From contig NC_092675.1 in NCBI RefSeq assembly GCF_964355755.1, positions 18,428,912 through 18,492,911 of the forward strand: DNA of 64,000 nt, written 5' to 3'. Origin of the DNA: Antedon mediterranea (Eukaryota; Echinodermata; Crinoidea; Comatulida; Antedonidae). The position numbers were made by a program, and so were the translations under genes. The notes beneath the pieces were generated by a model, which had not been told where the DNA came from, searched no databases, and worked only from the letters and a program-made list of their open reading frames with translations. Shown here in pieces: positions 46,161-58,100 of the stretch (position 1 is its first letter; each line of letters begins with the position of its first letter).

Positions 46161-49100
46161 CTAAGTGAACAAAAACGAGAACTTTTGAATTCGCTTAACT
46201 GCTTCTATAAAATGTTTTAATTTAATATTCATGATTCTAACATTTAATAAAAGTTATTATACAACTTTGTACGAGTAGGTTCTAACACAGACTTTTTGAT
46301 GGATGAGTTTTAATCTTAAACAAATAAATTTAGAACAAAAGAAGGAGCAGGTGGTAGATCATGGAGGAATGGCATACAAGATGACATTACCAAGCTAGGA
46401 ATACCATTGCTAACAGAAGCAGAAAGATTGGCCCAAGATAAAGAGAACTGGCAGAAGGATGGCAAAGCAGAGTGAACTTTCACCTGTACCTACATTTTAG
46501 GTCATGGTAGGTCACAATGTTTGATAGGCAATTTTTTAAGGACCATAAATAGCAAAAACAAATCTCTTACTGATCTTCTCTTGTAGTTGCACAATTTTCT
46601 TTTCTGAAGCAACTCCAGTTCTGTCGCTCTTCTCCAGACGTTGCATAACACTGTCAATATCAACGATAGCTCCTCTGTACATCACCAATCCAGCAGAAGA
46701 GTCACTTTCTGTCTTTACTTTTGGTTTTACATCAACAACTTGCTGATAATATCCATTACCTAGAAAGAAAACAATTTCAATAAATCTTCTATATCATTCA
46801 TGTTTAAGAAGTTTGAATAAGGATTACCTAGCAAGAAAACAATTGTTTTATAAATCATGGAAGTTTATACCGCCATGAATAAATCTTCTATATTACTTAT
46901 AGTTAAGAAAGTGTGAATAAGGATTGGAAGGAATGGTTATTAGCTTTTATATTTATATAAACATAACTTCAACTCAAGATAGTTACTTGGTGAATGTTTT
47001 TAGAGAAATATTTAATATGGAAAATGGTAACAAAAAACGAACATCATCTGAACTAAGTGAAAATTTAATTTAAATATTGATTACAATGCAATAAATGACT
47101 ATCCCTTGGTTTATGGTAACCTATTTAATACATAGATATTTCTAGATCAAAAGAGGTATTCATAGTAATAATATATTATAAGAAACGATGCAAAAGAATA
47201 ATTTAGAAGGATTGCAAACATGGATTGTTAAAGAATGTTGGTTTAGGTCTCTAATGATCAGCTTTGGCTGGATGGACCACTCTAGTTAAAAATTGTTGAA
47301 ATAAAAAATAAACTTATGAGAGTCTTTGATTAAAAATTTTTCATAAGAGAGTTTTTGTGAAGCTCTTTTTATAGTGAATATCAGATATTTCAATATTAGA
47401 TTCTAGTTTGAAGTTCACTCAATATAAAAGTATTGCATTTAGTTGTTTTACAACTTTGTAGATTGTGTGTGTATTCTTATACGTCAACAAGGGAATTATA
47501 GTTATTTTTAACAATTCGGAAACATAGCAAGTACGAATTCACGACATCTATAAAGAGTAAAAAAGCAGTATCTTTTTGAGCGAATGGATTGCGAAACATA
47601 AAATCTTTGATGATTTACCCAACGCTAGTTTTTGGTCTTCAAGTATTCCATTCGAACTCTCTTCTTGTACATCATCTCTGTCTTTCTTTTCTTTTGGTCT
47701 GTCTGTCAATTTTCTATAATTCCACGAATCACGTACTACTACATTGTTTAAAAGCTTACGCACCTTATAAAAAAGAATAACATGCATTTACATTTATTAA
47801 TCACATTTTAAAAGTAAATAATACTCATGCAACATAGTTTTTATTACAGATCTATATTGAGAATGACGATTAGAAAGTAAATGATGCACATTCAGTATTT
47901 AATAATCTTTTCTTTATCTAATGTGTGGTTCCACTAGCGACGCAACGTAGCGCAACCTACGCAACATTAAAAAAAACGCCTTTCCAATAATTTGTTTGCC
48001 CCTGCCTGCATGAAATCAAACCTTCTTGTTGCACATCAACGTTAGCATGGCGTAGACTTTTTACCTGGTTCACCGACTACAATGCATACTTTTGAGTACC
48101 TACGGGCTGTACTACGTTTTCCAGTATTCTTTTGCCTTGCGTTATTGTGTGAAATCAAACTGATTTGATTTCCCGTCGCGATGTTTGCAGCACTGTTACG
48201 TCGTTGGTTCCCACTTATGATTACGCAATACAGCATATTGTGTCGATACGTTGCTGCAAAGCATACTAGTGGGAACCACACTTAAATGTACATTGTTTTC
48301 AAAAACTTTAGCAACACATTGGAGTAAGTTTCTTAATTTTATTAGATTGTTTGGTATATGACAATTTTGCAATAGCTTGGCAGTGCTATTCAGTAAACTC
48401 TCCCAAGATCAGACATCAAAAGACTGGTCGCATATTTTCAAGAGATTTGGGATTTCAAAATGCATTCGAAGAACAGACAAAATTAAGATCCAAAAGAAAG
48501 ATTGGTTTTAAAACTGTTTATAATTTTCTCTGTGTTTAGTTTTGGGAGAGAGTTACTATAAATACATATTGTTATAAAAAGGGTAACATTTGGATTACCT
48601 GAGATCTTGATAAGTTCAATCCCATTGTATGTAAGATATCATCTAGATCTTTCTCAAGCAGGTACCCACAATGACTCTGGTCAAAGTAAACACAAGCTAA
48701 CAAAAGATCTGGATTAAACGTTTCCATCTTTATCTTTTCTTTTTCCTTATCCTTATCTTTGTCTCGTCGGCGAGATGGAGAGCGACTTCTGTCCTCTTTC
48801 TTTTCATCTTTCTTATCTTTTTCATCTACAAAATCAAAATAAATTTATTAGTTTTGTAGATGATCTTTTGACTTTTTATAAGCCTCACGTCACGGGTCAC
48901 TGACTAAACGCAATAATTCCAATAATCAATCGGCCTGAAACGTCGCTGTTTGAACAAGTAAGCCTTAGATTTATCTCTTTTTAAAACTTAATACTACCTG
49001 AATGAATGTCACACAGGAAATTGTCCCGCTGAATAGGGGTTGGCCATAGTGTTAAAACATATATTTCTCTTTGTTTGATCCACAGTAAAGTGTCCCCTGA

Positions 49101-52100
49101 ATAGGGGTTGGCCATAGTGTTAAAACATATATTTCTCTTTGTTTGATCCACAGTAAAGTGTCCCGCTGAATAGGGGTTAGCCATAGTGTTAAAACATATA
49201 TTTCTCTTTGTTTGATCCACAGTAAAGTGTCCCCTGAATAGGGGTTAGCCATAGTGTTAAAACCTATATTTCTCTTTGTTTGATCCACAGTAAAGTGTCC
49301 CCTGAATAGGGGTTAGCCATAGTGTTAAAACATATATTTCTCTTTGTTTGATCCACAGTAAAGTGTCCCCCTGAATAGGGGTTAGCCATAGTGTTAAAAC
49401 ATATATTTCTCTTTGTTTGATCCACAGTAAAGTGTCCCCTGAATAGGGGTTAACCATAGTGTTAAAACATATATTTCTCTTTGTTTGATCCACAGTAAAG
49501 TGTCCCCCTGAATAGGGGTTAGCCATAGTGTTAAAACATATATTTCTCTTTGATTGATCCACCGTAAAGTGTCCGCTGAATAGGGGTTAGCCATAGTGTT
49601 AAAACATATATTTCTCTTTGTTTGATCCACAGTAAAGTGTCCCCTGAATAGGGGTTAGCCATAGTGTTAAAACATATATTTCTCTTTGTTTGATCCACAG
49701 TAAAGTGTCCCCCTGAATAGGGGTTAGCCATAGTGTTAAAACATATATTTCTCTTTGTTTGATCCACCGTAAAGTGTCCCCTTAATAGGGGTTAGCCATA
49801 GTGTTAAAACATATATTTCTCTTTGTTTGATCCACCGTAAAGTGTCCCGCTGAATAGGGGTTAGCCATAGTGTTAAAACATATATTTCTCTTTGTTTGAT
49901 CCACCGTAAAGTGTCTCGCTGAATAGGGGTTGGCCATAGTGTTAAAACCTATATTTCTCTTTGTTTGATCCACCGTAAAGTGTCCCGCTGAATAGGGGTT
50001 AGCCATAGTGTTAAAACATATATTTCTCTTTGTTTGATGCACCGTAAAGTGTCCCCTGAATAGGGGTTAGCCATAGTGTTAAAACATATATTTCTCTTTG
50101 TTTGATCCACAGTAAAGTGTCCCCTGAATAGGGGTTAGCCATAGTGTTAAAACATATATTTCTCTTTGATTGATCCACAGTAAAGTGTCCCCTGAATAGG
50201 GGTTAGCCATAGTGTTAAAACATATATTTCTCTTTGTTTGATCCACAGTAAAGTGTCCCCTGAATAGGGGTTAGCCATAGTGTTAAAACATATATTTCTC
50301 TTTGTTTGATCCACAGTAAAGTGTCCCCTGAATAGGGGTTAGCCATAGTGTTAAAACATATATTTCTCTTTGTTTGATCCACAGTAAAGTGTCCCCTGAA
50401 TAGGGGTTGGCCATAGTGTTAAAACATATATTTCTCTTTGTTTGATCCACCGTAAAGTGTCCCCTGAATAGGGGTTAGCCATAGTGTTAAAACATATATT
50501 TCTCTTTGTTTGATCCACAGTAAAGTGTCCCGCTGAATAGGGGTTAGCCATAGTGTTAAAACATATATTTCTCTTTGTTTGATCCACAGTAAAGTGTCCC
50601 CTGAATAGGGGTTGGCCATAGTGTTAAAACATATATTTCTCTTTGTTTGATCCACAGTAAAGTGTCCCCTAAATAGGGGTTAGCCATAGTGTTAAAACAT
50701 ATATTTCTCTTTGTTTGATCCACAGTAAAGTGTCCCCTAAATAGGGGTTAGCCATAGTGTTAAAACATATATTTCTCTTTGTTTGATCCACAGTAAAGTG
50801 TCCCCTGAATAGGGGTTAGCCATAGTGTTAAAACATATATTTCTCTTTGTTTGATCCACCGTAAAGTGTCCCGCTGAATAGGGGTTAGCCATAGTGTTAA
50901 AACATATATTTCTCTTTGTTTGATCCACAGTAAAGTGTCCCGCTGAATAGGGGTTAGCCATAGTGTTAAAACATATATTTCTCTTTGTTTGATCCACCGT
51001 AAAGTGTCCCCTGAATAGGGGTTAGCCATAGTGTTAAAACATATATTTCTCTTTGATTGATCCACCGTAAAGTGTCCCCTGAATAGGGGTTAGCCATAGT
51101 GTTAAAACATATATTTCTCTTTGTTTGATCCACAGTAAAGTGTCCCGCTGAATAGGGGTTAGCCATAGTGTTAAAACATATATTTCTCTTTGTTTGATCC
51201 ACCGTAAAGTGTCCCCTGAATAGGGGTTGGCCATAGTGTTAAAACATATATTTCTCTTTGATTGATCCACCGTAAAGTGTCCCCTGAATAGGGGTTAGCC
51301 ATAGTGTTAAAACATATATTTCTCTTTGTTTGATCCACAGTAAAGTGTCCCCTGAATAGGGGTTAGCCATAGTGTTAAAACATATATTTCTCTTTGTTTG
51401 ATCCACAGTAAAGTGTCCCGCTGAATAGGGGTTAGCCATAGTGTTAAAACATATATTTCTCTTTGTTTGATCCACAGTAAAGTGTCCGCTGAATAGGGGT
51501 TAGCCATAGTGTTAAAACATATATTTCTCTTTGTTTGATCCACAGTAAAGTGTCCGCTGAATAGGGGTTGGCCATAGTGTTAAAACATATATTTCTCTTT
51601 GTTTGATCCACCGTAAAGTGTCCCCTGAATAGGGGTTAGCCATAGTGTTAAAACATATATTTCTCTTTGTTTGAACACAGTAAAGTGTCCCGCTGAATAG
51701 GGGTTAGCCATAGTGTTAAAACATATATTTCTCTTTGTTTGATCCACCGTAAAGTGTCCCCTGAAAAGGGGTTAGCCATAGTGTTAAAACATATATTTCT
51801 CTTTGTTTGATCCACCGTAAAGTGTCCCCTGAATAGGGGTTAGCCATAGTGTTAAAACATATATTTCTCTTTGTTTGATCCACAGTAAAGTGTCCCCTGA
51901 ATAGGGGTTGGCCATAGTGTTAAAACATATATTTCTCTTTGTTTGATCCACAGTAAAGTGTCCCCTGAATAGGGGTTGGCCATAGTGTTAAAACATATAT
52001 TTCTCTTTGTTTGATCCACAGTAAAGTGTCCCCTGAATAGGGGTTGGCCATAGTGTTAAAACATATATTTCTCTTTGTTTGATCCACAGTAAAGTGTCCC

Positions 52101-55100
52101 CTGAATAGGGGTTAGCCATAGTGTTAAAACATATATTTCTCTTTGTTTGATCCACAGTAAATTGTCCCCTGAATAGGGGTTAGCCATAGTGTTAAAACAT
52201 ATATTTCTCTTTGTTTGATCCACAGTAAAGTGTCCCCTGAATAGGGGTTAGCCATAGTGTTAAAACATATATTTCTCTTTGTTTGATCCACAGTAAAGTG
52301 TCCCCTGAATAGGGGTTAGCCATAGTGTTAAAACATATATTTCTCTTTGTTTGATCCACAGTAAAGTGTCCCCTGAATAGGGGTTGGCCATAGTGTTAAA
52401 ACATATATTTCTCTTTGTTTGATCCACAGTAAAGTGTCCCCTGAATAGGGGTTGGCCATAGTGTTAAAACATATATTTCTCTTTGTTTGATCCACAGTAA
52501 AGTGTCCCCTGAATAGGGGTTAGCCATGGTGTTAAAACATATATTTCTCTTTGTTTGATCCACAGTAAAGTGTCCCCTGAATAGGGGTTAGCCATAGTGT
52601 TAAAACATATATTTCTCTTTGTTTGATCCACAGTAAAGTGTCCCCTGAATAGGGGTTGGCCATAGTGTTAAAACATATATTTCTCTTTGTTTGATCCACA
52701 GTAAAGTGTCCCCTAAATAGGGGTTAGCCATAGTGTTAAAACATATATTTCTCTTTGTTTGATCCACAGTAAAGTGTCCCCTGAATAGGGGTTAGCCATA
52801 GTGTTAAAACATATATTTCTCTTTGTTTGATCCACAGTAAATTGTCCCGCTGAATAGGGGTTGGCCATAGTGTTAAAACATATATTTCTCTTTGTTTGAT
52901 CCACAGTAAAGTGTCCCCTGAATAGGGGTTAGCCATAGTGTTAAAACATATATTTCTCTTTGTTTGATCCACAGTAAAGTGTCCCGCTGAATAGGGGTTA
53001 GCCATAGTGTTAAAACATATATTTCTCTTTGTTTGATCCACAGTAAAGTGTCCCCTGAATAGGGGTTAGCCATAGTGTTAAAACATATATTTCTCTTTGT
53101 TTGATCCACAGTAAAGTGTCCCCTGAATAGGGGTTGGCCATAGTGTTAAAACATATATTTCTCTTTGTTTGATCCACAGTAAAGTGTCCCCTGAATAGGG
53201 GTTGGCCATAGTGTTAAAACATATATTTCTCTTTGTTTGATCCACAGTAAAGTGTCCCGCTGAATAGGGGTTAGCCATAGTGTTAAAACATATATTTCTC
53301 TTTGTTTGATCCACAGTAAAGTGTCCCCTGAATAGGGGTTAGCCATAGTGTTAAAACATATATTTCTCTTTGTTTGATCCACAGTAAAGTGTCCCCTGAA
53401 TAGGGGTTGGCCATAGTGTTAAAACATATATTTCTCTTTGTTTGATCCACAGTAAAGTGTCCCCTGAATAGGGGTTGGCCATAGTGTTAAAACATATATT
53501 TCTCTTTGTTTGATCCACAGTAAAGTGTCCCCTGAATAGGGGTTAGCCATAGTTTTAAAACATATATTTCTCTTTGTTTGATCCACAGTAAAGTGTCCCC
53601 TGAATAGGGGTTGGTCGTAGTGTTAAAACATATATTTCTCTTTGTTTGATCCACAGTAAAGTGTCCCGCTGAATAGGGGTTGGCCATAGTGTTAAAACAT
53701 ATATTTCTCTTTGTTTGATCCACAGTAAAGTGTCCCCTGAATAGGGGTTAGCCATAGTGTCAACACACACATTTTCACTAGTTAGTTTCATGGTTAAATG
53801 TACCCAGGATAGGGAACAGTGTATACACTGAATAGTACATAATAATAGTAGTAAGGATTTTTAGATCCAAAACTTAAATTATAAACATAACAATTTGGAA
53901 GCTCATTGAAAGCATGGTAAAAATAACATAAATGTGCAAATTTGAGTTGGGAAAAAGATTAAATTTGAAGTTCTAACAATACCTTTGCTATATATGATAC
54001 TATTTACTCTATTACTTTACTTTTTAAATGTGTTGCTTGGGAAACTGGTTTATAATTGGCTAAAAATTGACAATATACACAAAAGCATATTTACCTCTAT
54101 CTGACTTTTCAGCTTTCTCATCCTCATCCGATTTCCTGTCTTCCATTTCTTCACAATTATCTTTGTCATCCTCATTCACCTGTTAAAAGTGACAACAAAT
54201 GCTTACATAATATACAGAAAAAACTGTACTTTTTAAAACAAAAAAATGATAATGCTTAATATCAAGGTAGTTAATACTCAATAGCATCAACACTTCTGTG
54301 GACATCATTCACACTTAAGCTATTGGCAAATAACTATCTTACAAAATTTCTATCTAAGTGAAAACCACTTTGGGAAATCCTTAAATATACATTTACTTAA
54401 GTGAAATAATATTTAAGGGAATAACTCACTTGAGCATGAATTGTGAATACAGTCAATCCACACTATGACCTCAGTGGAGTTTTTGTTTTAAAATGATACT
54501 ACAGAAAACTCACCTTGTCTTTGTCTCCTTCTTTCTTTTCAGCATCTTGTTCCGATACTCGACGTCGTTTTACGCTTGGTTCATCTTTATCATCCTTATC
54601 CTTTAAAATTAAAATCTCAAATTAATAAAATAAGATGCTCATGATTAGTATAGTTTTCAATTAATGTAACTCTTTGAATTGTAAATACATATAACATTAG
54701 GCCCCAAATCTTGACTTATATCTACATTGTAGTATTCCTTCACAAGTGCCAACATCGGGCGATTTGATTTTTCCACCTAACTCCAGCTGAAGTATATATG
54801 ACATGCTATGTGTGGCAAAATATTTTAAAAAAAGGTAAAATCCTGTCTAGAATCTAGACTAGGGAATCTTTGAAGGTTCGCTAGGCAAAATCATTATGCT
54901 GATATAATGTTTGCGGTAGACAATGTATGTAGTTCTGAAAAGAACTGCAAGTTTCTTGATGTTTTGATAAATATACTTCGATCCAGGAAACTAGGAAATA
55001 TAAGTGAAATGGGTGGCACTGGTGTGAAAGCTAAAAACAATAGCAAGATTTACAGTGGGAGGGATTTAAACTAGCTAGTGAAGAGCATTGTTCTTTTCAG

Positions 55101-58100
55101 TATCGCAACATATATTAACAATACAATGCTTAAGGTTTGTAAAACAATACTGTCAATGTACTTATTATTCCAATCAATTCTTGCACAATTTTAAGAAATT
55201 GTTTTTAAATTCCTGATTTACCTTTTCATCCTTCTTATCTTTTTTCTTGTCTTCTTTTTTGTCAGGAGCTTTCAAAAGAGCTTTATATATATGAAAGGCA
55301 AAATCACGTTGAAGCATTTCATTAAACAGTTCAGCAACTAGTGACACCTTTAACAAAACAAAAATCACATATTATAACACATCTGTATTCTTTCAATTTG
55401 ATTGGTTACTTACATATCACAAGTCATTCGCCCTAACGGAAAAGTGAAAATTAGTTATCCGCTTGGTATACCAAGCGGATAACTCCTTGTTATTGTATGA
55501 GATCAATAGTTTTTTTCTGTATTATTAGTTATCCGCATTCAGCGGATAACTCCTAGTAATCGTCCTGTTACTTTTTTTAGTTATCCGCATTGAGCGGATA
55601 ACTCCTTGTAACTGTCCTGTTTCATCATCTTTTTTTTTTTTTTTCTGTATTCTTCTTTCTTTCTGTCATTTTTGTGTCTTGCGTAACTCAAAAACATTTC
55701 ATAACTTTGTCAACATGTGGGCATTTACGTGAAATTGTGCACCTCCTATTTTTGAATGACGTCAGAGTTGTGCAACATGACTTACGTGCGTTTTTCCGAA
55801 TTTCCCGTATTTAACATAGATCGAAAACCATATAACAATTTAAATTGAAACTGAAAAAAAGTTTAAGTTATATCTTGCGCTAACTGACTATGGGGAAAAA
55901 ATGGCATGTTTCACACGAAGTTACGCGCGCACGCGCGTTTAAAATTTCAAATTGCGAAAAATCAATTTCTAATCAACTTTCTACGCGTTTCATGTCATTT
56001 TAAGCATGTAAAAAATTCCCACGCGCGCGCTTTTTTTTACGCGCGCGGTGAAAACAATTTTTCTCTCGTGATTTATGTTTTCAAGCCTTTTACGCGCAAT
56101 TTTATGAATTTCAATGATTGATCATAGATTAAAAACCAAAAGTCATTTAGTATTGACACTTTGACAACATTTAAGTCATATCAGGGGCAAACTTTCTACG
56201 GATTAAAAATGGCATGTTTCACAAGAAGTTACGCGCGCACGCGCATTTAAAATTTCAAAATGCGCAAAATTAATTTCTAATCAACTTTTTATGCGTTTCT
56301 TGTCATTTTGAGCATGTCAAAAATTCCCACGGGCGCGCAATTTTTTACGCACGCGGTGCGCACGTAGCGTTAAAAACATATTTTTTTCTCTTGAATTATA
56401 TTTTTCAAGCCTTTCCTAGTAATTTTGAAAACAATTTAGACCTTTTCCAACTTAAATAACGCCATACGAACACGTTGAATTAAACATTTCATGCGCGTTT
56501 TTTATGAAAAAGCTTTAAAAATCGTCAAAATGTTGTCTTTTTTTAAACAGTCATAGTTTCTAAAGTAAACCGTGAACCGTTTATTTTTATTACAAAATCT
56601 AGAAGTTGATGAGTTGTAGATATCGGATCATGCATCGATAAGGCTAAAAAAAACATTGTGACGTCATCGTATGGCCACATGAATGTAAAATATAGGATTT
56701 TTGTCTCTTTCGTTATTGCTCATCACATTCAATGGAGCGCATCACGCTTATCTGTATTCCTTTTTCTCCTACATTTATATATTGTGTAGGTCAATCAACT
56801 TTCTTTAGCATGAGATAAAAATATTTTAATTTTTATAACGTCATCATGCCTAAAAATTTTAATTACGTGGGTCATTAATTTCATCTTTACAGTAAATTTT
56901 ATTCTGTAATAGCTCGTAAGAATAAAATGTGATAATCACGATTAAAACGTTTTCTGGAAGCTATTGGATTGTAGATACGAATTCATGTAAACATTTTGCC
57001 AATCGGATGTTGTGACGTCATCATATGGCCAGTTGAATAAAAAAAGTTGTATTTTCATATTTTGCGTAATAGTTCATCACATTTAAAAGGGTGCGCATCT
57101 ATATTTTACGTATTCAAATTTCTTCTACACGTTAATATGTTATTCCTAAGATAATTTCCTTCTGAAATTGCTATCTAAGTGTTTCATTTTGATACCGTCG
57201 CCATGTTAAAAATTGGAATAAATGGCGGGTCCCGTAATTTCACCTATTCTACACTGTATGTAATATGTATACAGATTATACTGTTTGCATGTATATACTA
57301 TATGACACAAAATTGACAGAATTCAGCACTGACAGCATATCATATTCTTCAGTTCTTGTCATAATGCCATAATCTTTATCTGTGTGCAATATTCCAACGT
57401 ATGACGTGCACGTGGCGTTTGTCGTGGTGCGGATAACTAACTCGTCAAAGTGACGAGTTTCATGTCTAGTTAATGATTTATTTAATTAATGTGACTGATC
57501 TGAATGGCAGCATTGTCAGTTTTTAGTAATTTTCCTTTCAATGTATGTCTACATTTAAATATAACAGTTCTTATGCTTAACTGGAAACAGACGAAAGTTG
57601 AATTAGCCCCTTGGCAGTCAACAGTGCCCCGCCTAACAAGATCAGACTGTTCTCATCTGTTTTTATATATGTACTATTAGCATGCACTGTATGATAACCA
57701 GGTTACCTCATTTCTAATTAAATTCCTGAAACCTAACTTACTTCAAATGATGCTTCTTTGTTGTTATCTAAAGAGTAATCAAGCAGTACACTCAGTGACA
57801 TCAGCGTGCAATCAAATTTACCACTTTTGGCAGTGCTTGAAGGGTGTACAATAATAGAGGGCGTCTCGGGTAACACATAGCGCTTTTCAAGAGCCTGCCG
57901 TTCTTTTTCTTCTCGTTTCTTTTTCTCGTCATCCTACGCATAACAAAATATAAATATTATTATTTTATATTATCATATACATTTTGAAGGACATAACATT
58001 TGAAATAAAAAAATAGAAAACCATTACAACAAAGAAAAATGTGAAAGGTATTGTTTATTGGAAGTATTTGAATGTATAAATGAAAAACAGTTGTTTTAAG

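Larger units (their letters stand above)
55348..57741. other. CCAR1 intron with a 2-kb palindrome-bounded element
   Basis: 2.4-kb phase-0 intron; 55453-57460 has the look of a single inserted element, described separately. Confidence 0.75.

Noticed and set aside
49010-53760. CRISPR-like regular spacing
   Set aside because: The units are contiguous with no unique spacers and lie in an animal gene intron.
48981-53791. About twenty 63-101 codon open frames with a common MDQTKRNICFNTM motif
   Set aside because: All are the three phases of the 68-bp satellite; the frame shifts from unit to unit because 68 is not a multiple of three, and CCAR1 exons flank the array as an intron.
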